Assembly: GCA_965242505.1 (NCBI GenBank)
Contig: OZ251449.1
Location: 124,001-188,000, forward strand
From: UBA2966 sp965242505
GTDB taxonomy: Bacteria; Pseudomonadota; Alphaproteobacteria; UBA2966
Direction: 5' to 3'
Length of the DNA stretch: 64,000 bases
A program made the position numbers and the translations under genes. The notes under the pieces were generated by a model. That model saw only the letters and a list, made by a program, of their open reading frames with translations. It was not told the origin of the DNA and did no database searches. Positions 8,955 to 16,620 of the stretch are shown here, piece after piece; the stretch's first letter is position 1; the number at the start of each line of letters is the position of its first letter.

Positions 8955-10259
8955 ATGGAACTCGTCGGCGTCTGGCTGTTCCTGCCGTTCGCGATCCTGC
9001 TGGTGATCGGCGTTCCCGTCGCGGTTTCGCTGGGCCTCGCTTGCGCCGTGTTCATTTTCTTCTCCGGCTGGGGCCGTCCGCCGATGCTGCTCGTCACCGA
9101 GATGTACGTCGGCGTCGCGCTGTTCGCGCTCCTCGCCCTGCCGATGTTCGTTCTCACGGGAGAGCTCCTCAACCGCTGCGAGATCACCGACAGGCTGGTC
9201 CAGCTCGCGCAGTTGCTGGTCGGGTGGGTCCGCGGCGGACTGGCGCACGTCAACATCGTGACGTCGATGTTCTTCGCGGGCATTTCCGGATCGGTGCTGG
9301 CGGACGCGGCGTCGCTCGGCCCCATCCTCATCCCGGCCATGATCCGCGAGCGGTTCCCGGCCGATTTCTCCGCCGCCGTGACCGCGTCGAGCGCCGTCAT
9401 CGGCGCCATCATTCCGCCGAGCACGGTGGCGATCATCATCGGAAGCCAGCTCGAGATTTCCATCGGCGGGTTGTTCGCCGGCGGAATCGTCCCGGGGATC
9501 CTGGTCGGACTCGCGCTGATGGCCGTGGCTTGGTTCATCAGCTGGCGCAACGGCTATGGCGAGGTTCGCAAGTTCGAGGGGCCGGTCGCCATCGTCAGGA
9601 GCTCCGGCTCGGCGTTTCCCGCCCTCCTGATCCCGGTCATCATCCTCGGCGGCATTCTGGCCGGCGTCTTCACGCCGACCGAGGCCGGCGCGGTCGCGGT
9701 GTTCTACACCCTGATCGTCGGGACCTTCTATTACCGCACGCTCGACTGGCCGAAGCTGCGCGCGTCGATGATCGCGACGGCCAAGGTCACCGCGTCGGCG
9801 CTCTTCATCGTGGCGGTGGCGCTGGTGTTCAGCCGCATCCTGACCTTCTTCCGCATTCCGGAGGAAATCCTCGAGCTGATCCTCTCCATCTCGACCGACA
9901 GGATCGTCATCGCCCTTATCATCATCGCGTTCTTTCTCGTCATGGGCGCGTTCATGGACGCGGTGGCCAACATGATCATCCTGGGTCCGTTGCTGATGCC
10001 GGTGGCGACGTCGCCGCTCGGCCTCGGCATGGAGCCCATCCAGTACGGACTGTTTCTGGCCGTCGGGTTGCTCCTGGGGCTGATCACGCCGCCGCTCGGC
10101 CTCCTGCTCTTCATCTGCGGACCCATAGCGCGGGTGTCGCTCGAGCGGACGGCGCTCGCCGTCCTGCCGTTTCTGGCGGCGGAGCTCGTCGTGCTCCTGC
10201 TCATCGTGTTCGTGAAGCCGGTCACCATGGCCATCCCCAATGCGCTCGGGCTGGGATGA
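8955..10259 (+). CDS. TRAP transporter large permease (DctM family)
   Basis: A 434-residue polytopic membrane protein of the DctM / ion-transporter superfamily, the sodium- or proton-driven translocating subunit of a TRAP transporter. Seen: about a dozen hydrophobic helices, the GISGSVLADAASLG segment, the IIPPSTVAIIIG loop and a matching second-half motif LITPPLGLLLF, which reflect the internal two-fold repeat. Full length. Directly behind dctQ. The substrate cannot be inferred; the neighbouring CoA-transferase hints at a carboxylate. Confidence 0.93.
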   Translation: MELVGVWLFLPFAILLVIGVPVAVSLGLACAVFIFFSGWGRPPMLLVTEMYVGVALFALLALPMFVLTGELLNRCEITDRLVQLAQLLVGWVRGGLAHVNIVTSMFFAGISGSVLADAASLGPILIPAMIRERFPADFSAAVTASSAVIGAIIPPSTVAIIIGSQLEISIGGLFAGGIVPGILVGLALMAVAWFISWRNGYGEVRKFEGPVAIVRSSGSAFPALLIPVIILGGILAGVFTPTEAGAVAVFYTLIVGTFYYRTLDWPKLRASMIATAKVTASALFIVAVALVFSRILTFFRIPEEILELILSISTDRIVIALIIIAFFLVMGAFMDAVANMIILGPLLMPVATSPLGLGMEPIQYGLFLAVGLLLGLITPPLGLLLFICGPIARVSLERTALAVLPFLAAELVVLLLIVFVKPVTMAIPNALGLG

Positions 10260-10318
10260 CGTTTCCTGTTGCCGGCGGCTTCCGTTCGGCATACGGTTCG
10301 CGCGGGAATCAACAACGG

Positions 10319-10332
10319 AAAGGAGGTGATCC
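10319..10332 (+). promoter_or_regulatory. Anti-SD-matching ribosome binding site of the 25-codon ORF
   Basis: A 14-base match to the complement of the 16S rRNA 3' end, with its GGAGG core 7 nt from the ATG at 10334. It is far longer than the usual 4-6 bases. Confidence 0.7.
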
Positions 10333-10333
10333 G

Positions 10334-10411
10334 ATGTCGAGTGACATGCGCGCCTTGTCGATCGGCCCTGGTGTTTGTCGCGGGCGGAGGAGCAGCCTCT
10401 TCGGCCGGTGA
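10334..10411 (+). CDS. Possible 25-codon ORF behind an extreme Shine-Dalgarno sequence
   Basis: The ATG at 10334 follows AAAGGAGGTGATCC (10319-10332), which is complementary over its whole length to the bacterial 16S rRNA 3' end and far stronger than any other ribosome site in this window. The encoded peptide is 25 residues, basic at its C-terminal half (CRGRRSSLFGR), with no family I recognise. A rho-independent terminator follows at 10458. Position and signals suggest a leader peptide or a small protein; alternatively the motif acts as an RNA element rather than a start site. Confidence 0.5.
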   Translation: MSSDMRALSIGPGVCRGRRSSLFGR

Positions 10412-10457
10412 CGATACCGGATCGCGTGATCGGGGCCATCGACGGGCCCATTCACGG

Positions 10458-10487
10458 AAAGGCGGCCTGCGGGCCGCCTTTCTTCTT
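10458..10487 (+). terminator. Rho-independent terminator between the 25-codon ORF and the PanB-like gene
   Basis: A perfect 10-bp stem (AAAGGCGGCC, 10458-10467; GGCCGCCTTT, 10472-10481) with a TGCG loop and a T-rich tail (TCTTCTT). The A/T pairs at the stem base make it potentially bidirectional. It isolates or attenuates transcription into the PanB-like gene at 10556. Confidence 0.85.
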
Positions 10488-10555
10488 GCGGAAGGACGGC
10501 GTAACGTTCGGGCCCCTCGCCCGACGCGCCCGACGACCCGAAGGAGGCGGATTCC

Positions 10556-11641
10556 ATGGCGTCCATTTCCGACGACCCCGTCGCGCCGCCGCCCGTCGCC
10601 GGCGACAGGCCGCTGACGCGCGTCATGAACATGGCCGGGCGCTACGGGCTGCGGAACCACACCGTCAAGGGCATCCGGGACCTCAAGGGCGTGCGGCAGC
10701 TCGTCGAGACCCTGCCGTTCCGTCCCGAGGAAGCGGCGGCGGCCGAGGCGGCCGGCATCGACACGATGAAGGTGCGTTGCTCCCGCGGCCGCCGGGATTT
10801 CCTGTCCGACTACCCCCAGGGCGACTGGATAGGCGACACCCGGAGATTGGCGTTCGACATCCGCCGGGCGGCGCCGCACACGTTCATGAGCTTCGTGCTG
10901 CCGCTGACGGAGATCACCAGCGAGGCCGGGGCCCTGCGCGCCGCGTTCGACGCCATGGAGGCCGGCGCCGACGCGATCATGGGCCAGTTCGGCCTTCCCT
11001 TCGTCGAGGCCATGGCGAAGGCGGGCGTGCCGGTGCAGGGCCACGTCGGTCTGGTTCCGCGCAAGAGCACCTGGACGGGCGGCCTGCGCGCCGTCGGCAA
11101 GACCGTGGACGAGGCGTTGAAGATCTACCGGGACCTGAAGGACCTGGAGAACGCAGGCGCCTGGGCCGCCGAATGCGAGGTCGTTCCGGCGCCGATCATG
11201 CGCGAGCTCTCCGCGCGCACGACCTTGGTCACGGCGTCCATCGGCTCCGGCGCCGACGGCGACATCCAGTTCCTCTTCGCCCAGGACGTCCTGGGCGACG
11301 GCAAGCCGCCGTTCCCGCGTCATGCCAAGCAGTATTGCAACCTCCACGAGATGCGCCGGAAGATGGGGGAGGAGTTCTTCCAGGGGCACCACATCTCTGA
11401 CCTTGGGCGCAATATGCTCCGGGAGATAGATCCCGGCTATGAGGAGACGAGCAGGCGCTCGGGGCGCTCGGAGGAGGAGATGCTCCGGGAGATACTGAAC
11501 CGGAAGATACAGGAGGCGCGAATCGCCGCCTTCGGGGAATTCGTCGCCGACGTCCGGAGCGGCGCCTTCCCGGGGTCGGAGCACGTCGTCGACGTGAGCC
11601 AGGACGTCGTCGACGGATTTCTCGAGGCCATCGGCGGATAG
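10556..11641 (+). CDS. PanB-like protein (ketopantoate hydroxymethyltransferase fold) lacking canonical metal ligands
   Basis: A 361-residue protein whose central part follows the PanB pattern: IRDLKGVRQLVETLPFRPEEAAAAEAAGID near the N-terminus, then VPVQGHVGLVPRK, VGKTVDEALKIYRDLKDLE, a VVP segment and SIGSGADGD...LFAQDVLG. PanB makes ketopantoate from ketoisovalerate for pantothenate synthesis. Here the metal-site Asp (GDSLG in PanB) is Cys (RCSRG), and the Lys-x-Glu of KLEGG is MGQ. His of GHxGL and the Glu of the xLExVP motif are kept. About 80 charged C-terminal residues are extra. It is therefore a member of the PEP mutase/isocitrate lyase-type superfamily, probably with another activity. 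A GAAGGAGG ribosome site precedes the ATG. Confidence 0.7.
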   Translation: MASISDDPVAPPPVAGDRPLTRVMNMAGRYGLRNHTVKGIRDLKGVRQLVETLPFRPEEAAAAEAAGIDTMKVRCSRGRRDFLSDYPQGDWIGDTRRLAFDIRRAAPHTFMSFVLPLTEITSEAGALRAAFDAMEAGADAIMGQFGLPFVEAMAKAGVPVQGHVGLVPRKSTWTGGLRAVGKTVDEALKIYRDLKDLENAGAWAAECEVVPAPIMRELSARTTLVTASIGSGADGDIQFLFAQDVLGDGKPPFPRHAKQYCNLHEMRRKMGEEFFQGHHISDLGRNMLREIDPGYEETSRRSGRSEEEMLREILNRKIQEARIAAFGEFVADVRSGAFPGSEHVVDVSQDVVDGFLEAIGG

Positions 11642-11685
11642 GACCCCGCGACCGGCTTCGTCCGGCGTCGCGGCGGCCGCGATCC

Positions 11686-11835
11686 GCCCCCCTCCCGACC
11701 TCCCCCCTGTCAGGGGGGAGGAGCGTCAACGGCCCCTCCGTCCCCCTTCTTCTCCCTCCCCCTTGCAGGGGGAGGGTCGGGGTGGGGGTCGCGTCAGGGG
11801 GGAGGAGCGCGAACGGCCCCTGCGGCGCCCCCCCG
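11686..11835. repeat. Dispersed A+B hairpin repeat, copy between convergent panB-like and gcdH genes
   Basis: The A hairpin (CCTCCCCCCTG / CAGGGGGGAGG, around 11698-11722) is followed after about 40 bp by the B hairpin (CCTCCCCCTTG / CAGGGGGAGG, then GTCGGGGTGGGGGTCGC). The copy lies between two convergent stop codons, and no gene is present in 11642-11878. A trailing GGAGCGCGAACGG segment is shared with other copies. Confidence 0.85.
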
Positions 11836-11878
11836 TCGCCGGACGAGGCTTGCGGACGGGCGGAACGAGAAACGCGAA

Positions 11879-13060
11879 TCAGCCGGCGAACGCCGAGATG
11901 CCCGTTTGCGCGCGGCCGAGGACGAGGGCGTGGACGTCGTGCGCGCCCTCGAGCGTGTTGACGACTTCCATGTTCATGACGTGGCGGATCACCCCGAACT
12001 CGTCGGAGATCCCGTTGCCGCCCAGCACGTCCCGCGCCGTCCGCGCGATTTCCAGCGCCTTTCCCGCGTTGTTGCGCTTCACGAGCGAGATCATCTCCGG
12101 CGTCGCGCGCCCTTCGTCGGAAAGCCGGCTGACGCGCAGCGCCGCCTGAAGGCCCAGGGAGATTTCGGTCTGCATGTCGGCGAGTTTCCGTTGGATCAGC
12201 TGGGTCGCCGCCAGCGGCCGGCCGAACTGTTTCCGATCGAGCGCGTAACGCCGGGCGGTATGCCAGCAGGCTTCCGCGGCTCCCATGACCCCCCAGCCGA
12301 TGGCGAAGCGGGCGCGGGTGAGGCACGACAGCGGCGCGCGGAGACCGCGAGCCAGAGGCAGGCGGTTTTCCTCCGGGACGAGGACGTCGTCCATGACGAT
12401 CTGGCCGGTCGGCGACGCCCGCGCCCCGAACTTGCCCTTTATGGACGGCGTGTCCAGGCCGGTCATGCCGCGCTCCGCCAGGAAACCGCCGATCTCGCCG
12501 TCGTCGTCCCGCGCCCAGATCACCATGACGTGGGCGATCGGCGCGTGGGTGATCCACGTCTTGGTCCCGTTGAGCCGGTAACCGCCTCCGACGGCGTGGG
12601 CCCGCGCCTCCATGCCGGACGGGTCGGAGCCGTGACCGGGTTCCGTCAGGCCGAAACAGCCGAGGACCTCCCCCCTGGCCATCGCCGGCAGAAGGCGCCG
12701 TTTCTGCTCCTCGCCGCCGAAGGCGTGTATGGCCCCCATGGCGAGGCCGGAGTGCGCGCCCGCGGCCATGCGGAATGCCGAATCGACCCGTTCGAGCTCG
12801 CGGCCCATGACGCCGTAGGCGACGTGGCCCAGACCGGGGCACCCGTACCCCTCGAGCGTTCCGCCGAGGAACCCCATCTCCCCGAACTCGCGCATGATCC
12901 CGGCGTCGAACCGTTCGCGGCGGTTCCACTCCAGGATCAGGGGCGCCAGCCGGTCCTGCGCGAACCGGCGGGCGCTGTCCCTGACGAGGCGCTCCTCGTC
13001 GTCGAGCTGGTCGTCGAGGAGGAGCGGATCGCTCCAGTCGAACGCGGTCCCGGAGGTCAA
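11879..13060 (-). CDS. Glutaryl-CoA dehydrogenase-like acyl-CoA dehydrogenase
   Basis: A 393-residue FAD enzyme most like glutaryl-CoA dehydrogenase, which oxidises and decarboxylates glutaryl-CoA to crotonyl-CoA. Seen: the FDWSDPLLLDDQLDDEERLV opening typical of GcdH, GCFGLTEPGHGSDPSGM (FAD/substrate loop), and the catalytic Glu at about 371 in TLEGAHDVHALVLGRAQTG. The glutarate-binding Arg region reads VDSAFRMAAGAHSG: the Arg is kept, but the following Ser positions of GcdH (RSAMS) are Met and Gly, so a related acyl-CoA substrate is possible. It is the last gene of a five-gene minus-strand operon that otherwise holds the steps from crotonyl-CoA to acetyl-CoA. Confidence 0.85.
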   Translation of the reverse strand: MTSGTAFDWSDPLLLDDQLDDEERLVRDSARRFAQDRLAPLILEWNRRERFDAGIMREFGEMGFLGGTLEGYGCPGLGHVAYGVMGRELERVDSAFRMAAGAHSGLAMGAIHAFGGEEQKRRLLPAMARGEVLGCFGLTEPGHGSDPSGMEARAHAVGGGYRLNGTKTWITHAPIAHVMVIWARDDDGEIGGFLAERGMTGLDTPSIKGKFGARASPTGQIVMDDVLVPEENRLPLARGLRAPLSCLTRARFAIGWGVMGAAEACWHTARRYALDRKQFGRPLAATQLIQRKLADMQTEISLGLQAALRVSRLSDEGRATPEMISLVKRNNAGKALEIARTARDVLGGNGISDEFGVIRHVMNMEVVNTLEGAHDVHALVLGRAQTGISAFAG

Positions 13061-13078
13061 CGGGCCAACGGTCGGCCG

Positions 13079-14281
13079 TTACACCCGCTCGAGCACGGCG
13101 GCGATGCCCTGGCCGACGCCGATGCACATCGAGACGAGCGCGTAGCGGCCGTTCTGGCGTTCGAGCTGGCGGGCGGCCGTCAACGCGAGCCGCGGACCCG
13201 AGGCGCCCAGCGGATGGCCGATGGTGATGGCCCCGCCGTTCGGGTTGACCCGGCTGTCGTCCTCGGCGACGCCGAGGCCCTTCAGGCAGGCCAGGACCTG
13301 GGCGGCGAAGGCCTCGTTGATCTCGATCACGTCCATGTCGTCGAGGGCGAGTCCGGCCCGCTCCAGCGCCTTCTTTGCGGCGGGAACCGGGCCGAAGCCC
13401 ATGGTGCGCGGCGGCACGCCGGCGACCGCGGAAGAGACGACGCGGACGCGCGGCTCGGCGCCCGCCTTCTCCCCCGCTTCGCGGCTGGCGACGATCATGG
13501 CGACCGCGCCGTCGTTGACGCCCGAGGCGTTGCCGGCCGTGGTGACGCCTTCGGGATAGAGGGGCCGGAGCTTGGCGAGGCCCTCGGCGGACGTCTCGGG
13601 CCGGGGATGCTCGTCTTCCTCGACGGTGACGTCGGGCCGCTTCCGCGTCCCGGCGATGGTGACCGGCGCGATCTCGCCGTCGAAGAAACGGTCCGCCTTG
13701 GCGGCCGCGTATTTCGACTGCGAGGCCGCCGCGAAGGCGTCGCAGGAATCGCGCGTGAGCTGGAACTCCATCGCCAGGTTGTCGGCCGTCTGCGGCATCG
13801 TGTCGTCGCCGTGGTCCCGCTCGATTTTCGGATTGGGAAAACGCGCGCCGAGCGACGACTCGAACGCGTCGAAGGCCTTGGCGTAGGGGGTTTCGGCCTT
13901 GCCGACGACGAACGGCGCCCGCGTCATGCTCTCCACCCCGCCCGCGACGATCACGTCGGCCTCGCCGCAGGTGATCGCGTGCGCGGCCGTGACGATGGCG
14001 TTCAGGCCGCTGCCGCAGTTGCGCTGCAATACCGTTCCCGGCACCTCGACCGGCAGGCCGGCCAGCAGCGCCGCGTGCCGGGCGACGCAACGGCTGTCCT
14101 CGCCGGCTTGATTGGCGCAACCGACGTGCACGTCCTCGATCGAATCGGCGCTGAACGGCGAGTCGTCGACGACGCCCTTCATCACCTGGCCGAGGAGATC
14201 GTCCGGGCGGATGCGCGCAAGGGCGCCGGCGTTGCGTCCGAAGGCCGAACGGCGTCCGTCGTAGATGTAGGCGTCGAGCAT
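13079..14281 (-). CDS. Acetyl-CoA C-acyltransferase (thiolase)
   Basis: A 400-residue thiolase, which cleaves 3-ketoacyl-CoA with CoA to acetyl-CoA plus a shortened acyl-CoA. Both halves of the fold are complete: nucleophilic Cys 89 in RNCGSGL, the NEAFAAQ motif, the GHPLGASG His, and the second Cys near 386 in SMCIGVGQG. The ATG at 14281 starts the classical MLDAYIYDGRRSAFG; the frame extends upstream but that part is not thiolase-like, and an AGGAGAGG ribosome site lies nearby. The length and the NxxR-rich loop resemble beta-ketoadipyl-CoA thiolases (PcaF/PaaJ), but acetoacetyl-CoA would fit the operon. Confidence 0.93.
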   Translation of the reverse strand: MLDAYIYDGRRSAFGRNAGALARIRPDDLLGQVMKGVVDDSPFSADSIEDVHVGCANQAGEDSRCVARHAALLAGLPVEVPGTVLQRNCGSGLNAIVTAAHAITCGEADVIVAGGVESMTRAPFVVGKAETPYAKAFDAFESSLGARFPNPKIERDHGDDTMPQTADNLAMEFQLTRDSCDAFAAASQSKYAAAKADRFFDGEIAPVTIAGTRKRPDVTVEEDEHPRPETSAEGLAKLRPLYPEGVTTAGNASGVNDGAVAMIVASREAGEKAGAEPRVRVVSSAVAGVPPRTMGFGPVPAAKKALERAGLALDDMDVIEINEAFAAQVLACLKGLGVAEDDSRVNPNGGAITIGHPLGASGPRLALTAARQLERQNGRYALVSMCIGVGQGIAAVLERV

Positions 14282-14319
14282 GGCGTATGCACCTCTCCTG
14301 TTCGATGTCGGGTCGCCGC

Positions 14320-15846
14320 TCAGCCCTCGGGCGTGAGCAGCGACACCCCCAGCCGCGCCCGCCGACGAAGCCAGGGGGTCGGGCGGTAGCGCGGGTCTCC
14401 CGTGATTCTGTAGACGTTTTCGAGGACTCGCAAGATCGTGGCCGGGCCCACGGCGTCGCCCCATGCCAGCGGCCCGAAGGGATAGGCGAGGGCGAGGGTG
14501 ACGGCCCGGTCGATGTCCTCGGGCGTCGAGGTGCGCGCCTGGGCCACCGCGCAGCCGACGTTGACGATCATCGCGACCACCCGCTGGGCCACGAAGCCGG
14601 GGCCGTCGTTGACGACCGTCGCCGGCGCGTCTCCGCCGCCGAGGAGCCCGTGCGCGGCGGCGGCGTAATCGGGGGCCGTGACCGGCGTCCGCATCAGGGT
14701 CCAGCGCCGCCCGGCGCCGAACAGCGTGTCCACGGCGATGGCGCGCCTCGCGTCCAGGCTCTGGTCCACGGCCGCCGTGGTGGCGTCATCGCCGATCGGC
14801 GTGGTCAGGACGAGGGCGTCGTCGGAAGGCCGCTCGCTGTCCTCGAGCCGGCCTCCCGCCTCGAGAACCGGCCCCCTCAGACTCGCGGCGGCTTCCGGCT
14901 CCGCGCCGCTGATCCAGACGGGACGGCCGTCGTAGGCGGGCGCCGGGGGGTCTTCCGGTCCGACGGGGTCGCCGTCGGGATACTCGTAGAACCCCCGGCC
15001 CGTCTTGCGGCCCAGAAGACCGGCTTCGCGCCGCAGGGACATCATCTGCGAGGGCCGGTATCGGGGCTCGTCGTAGAACTGCCGATAGATCATCTCGGTC
15101 GCCGGATGGGTGGTGTCGAGCGCCGTGAGATCCATGAGCTCGAACGGTCCCATGCGGAACCCGACGCCCTCGCGCAGGATGCGGTCGATGTCGTGCCAGC
15201 CGGCGACGCCGTCCTCGAAGACGTGCGCCGACTCGATGGTGAACCCGCGCCCGATCTGGTTGACGAGAAAGCCGGGCGCGTCGCCGACTTTGACCGGGAC
15301 CCGGCCCATGCGTTCGCCGAGACGGATCAGGGTCTCCGCGACCCCGGGGCCGGTGCGCGCGCCCTCGATCACCTCGACGAGCCGCATCAACGGCGCCGGG
15401 TTGAAGAAGTGCATCCCGGCGACCCGTTCCGGTTTCCGGCACGACGCCGCGATGAGCGTGACGGAGAGGGACGACGTGTTGGTGGCCAGGACCGCATCCT
15501 CGGCCACGACCGTCTCGAGCTCCGCGAACACCCGCCGCTTGATTTCCAGGTCCTCGACGACCGCCTCGATGACGACGGCGCACGGCGCCAGGCCGGCGAC
15601 CGAATCCACGATCTCGACGTTTCCCCGCGCCGCTTCGGCGTCCGCGGCTTCCATGCGGCCGCGCTCCACGGCCCGGTCGAGCATCCTGCCGATGAAGTCG
15701 ACCGCGTTCTTCGCGGCCGCGGCGTCGGCGTCGAACAGCTTCACAGCGCATCCGCCGACGGCGGCGACCTGGGCGATGCCGCGGCCCATCGCGCCAGCGC
15801 CGATGACGCCGATGATCGAATCGTCACGGGTCGTATCGACGGACAC
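14320..15846 (-). CDS. 3-hydroxyacyl-CoA dehydrogenase, two C-terminal domains (PaaH type)
   Basis: A 508-residue NAD-dependent 3-hydroxyacyl-CoA dehydrogenase. An N-terminal Rossmann domain (IGVIGAGAMGRGIAQ, residues about 11-25) with the catalytic HFFNPAPLMRLVEV segment is followed by one helical C-terminal domain (GDAPGFLVNQIGRGF) and, after a linker, a second diverged copy (NDGPGFVAQRVVAMI). This duplicated layout is that of PaaH/long-form enzymes. It converts 3-hydroxyacyl-CoA to 3-ketoacyl-CoA between the hydratase (3 bp upstream in the operon) and the thiolase (38 bp downstream). Confidence 0.92.
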   Translation of the reverse strand: MSVDTTRDDSIIGVIGAGAMGRGIAQVAAVGGCAVKLFDADAAAAKNAVDFIGRMLDRAVERGRMEAADAEAARGNVEIVDSVAGLAPCAVVIEAVVEDLEIKRRVFAELETVVAEDAVLATNTSSLSVTLIAASCRKPERVAGMHFFNPAPLMRLVEVIEGARTGPGVAETLIRLGERMGRVPVKVGDAPGFLVNQIGRGFTIESAHVFEDGVAGWHDIDRILREGVGFRMGPFELMDLTALDTTHPATEMIYRQFYDEPRYRPSQMMSLRREAGLLGRKTGRGFYEYPDGDPVGPEDPPAPAYDGRPVWISGAEPEAAASLRGPVLEAGGRLEDSERPSDDALVLTTPIGDDATTAAVDQSLDARRAIAVDTLFGAGRRWTLMRTPVTAPDYAAAAHGLLGGGDAPATVVNDGPGFVAQRVVAMIVNVGCAVAQARTSTPEDIDRAVTLALAYPFGPLAWGDAVGPATILRVLENVYRITGDPRYRPTPWLRRRARLGVSLLTPEG

Positions 15847-15849
15847 GGT

Positions 15850-16620
15850 TCATTCTCCCTTGAATTCGGGCGGGCGCTTCTCGATGAAGGCCCGCATTCC
15901 CTCGGTCTGGTCGTCGGTGTCGAACAGGAACTCCAGCGAACGGCGTTCTAGGATCAGACCCGTTTCCAACGCCGCGTCGGCGCCGGCGAGAACCGCCTCC
16001 TTCGTGAAGCGGACGGCCACTGGCGGCAGGGCGGCGATGGTCGCCGCTAGTTCCAGCGCGCGGTGGACGACCCGGTCGTCGGGGACGACTTCGCTCGCGA
16101 GGCCCATGCCGCAGGCCTCCCGGCCATCGATCGGTTCGCCCGTGAGCAACAGCTTCATCGCCTTGTACTTGCCGACGGCGCGGACGAGGCGCTGCGTCCC
16201 GCCGCCGCCCGCCATGATCCCGACGCGCACCTCCGGCTGGCCGAATTTGGCGTTCTCCCCGGCGATGATGATGTCTGCGTGCATGGCCAGTTCGCAGCCG
16301 CCGCCGAGCGCGTAGCCGTTCACCGCGGCGATGATCGGATGCGGACAGTCCGCGATGACCTTCCAGAGCCGTCGGACGCCGAGGGCCACCCAGTCGCGCG
16401 GCCGCATCGTCGACATTTCCTTCAGGTCGGCGCCGGCGGCGAAGGCGCGCTCGTCCCCCGTGACGACGATGCAGCGGACGTCGCCGTCGTCGGAAAGCTC
16501 GCGAAAGGCGGCGACCAGGGCCCTTCGCGTGGGCAGATCCAGGGCGTTCCGGGCTTCCGGTCTGTTGAGCCTCACCAGGGCGACGCCGTTGGCGGGCCGT
16601 TCGACGAGGACGAGCGACAT
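15850..16620 (-). CDS. Enoyl-CoA hydratase / crotonase
   Basis: A 256-residue crotonase-fold enzyme that hydrates enoyl-CoA to 3-hydroxyacyl-CoA. Seen: FAAGADLKEM (oxyanion hole), NGYALGGGCELAMHAD, and PEVRVGIMAGGGGTQRL with one catalytic acidic position. The ATG at 16620 is supported by GGGAGGAAGG just upstream and by its 1-bp overlap with the stop of the CoA ligase gene (TAATG). The frame stays open far upstream but only as a shadow of the ligase. Fits as a crotonyl-CoA hydratase in this operon. Confidence 0.93.
   Translation of the reverse strand: MSLVLVERPANGVALVRLNRPEARNALDLPTRRALVAAFRELSDDGDVRCIVVTGDERAFAAGADLKEMSTMRPRDWVALGVRRLWKVIADCPHPIIAAVNGYALGGGCELAMHADIIIAGENAKFGQPEVRVGIMAGGGGTQRLVRAVGKYKAMKLLLTGEPIDGREACGMGLASEVVPDDRVVHRALELAATIAALPPVAVRFTKEAVLAGADAALETGLILERRSLEFLFDTDDQTEGMRAFIEKRPPEFKGE

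Noticed and set aside
10319..10332. Sequence resembling the antisense of the 16S rRNA 3' end, hinting at an rRNA gene
   Set aside because: The match is only about 14 bases and no rRNA sequence surrounds it; it fits a ribosome binding site.
8220..10451. 743-codon minus-strand open frame opposite dctQM
   Set aside because: Low-complexity charged text that mirrors hydrophobic codons of the permeases; the plus-strand genes are clear family members.
11229..14120. 963-codon minus-strand frame across the gcdH and thiolase genes
   Set aside because: Arg/Gly/Pro-rich shadow frame; the dehydrogenase and thiolase occupy the true frames.
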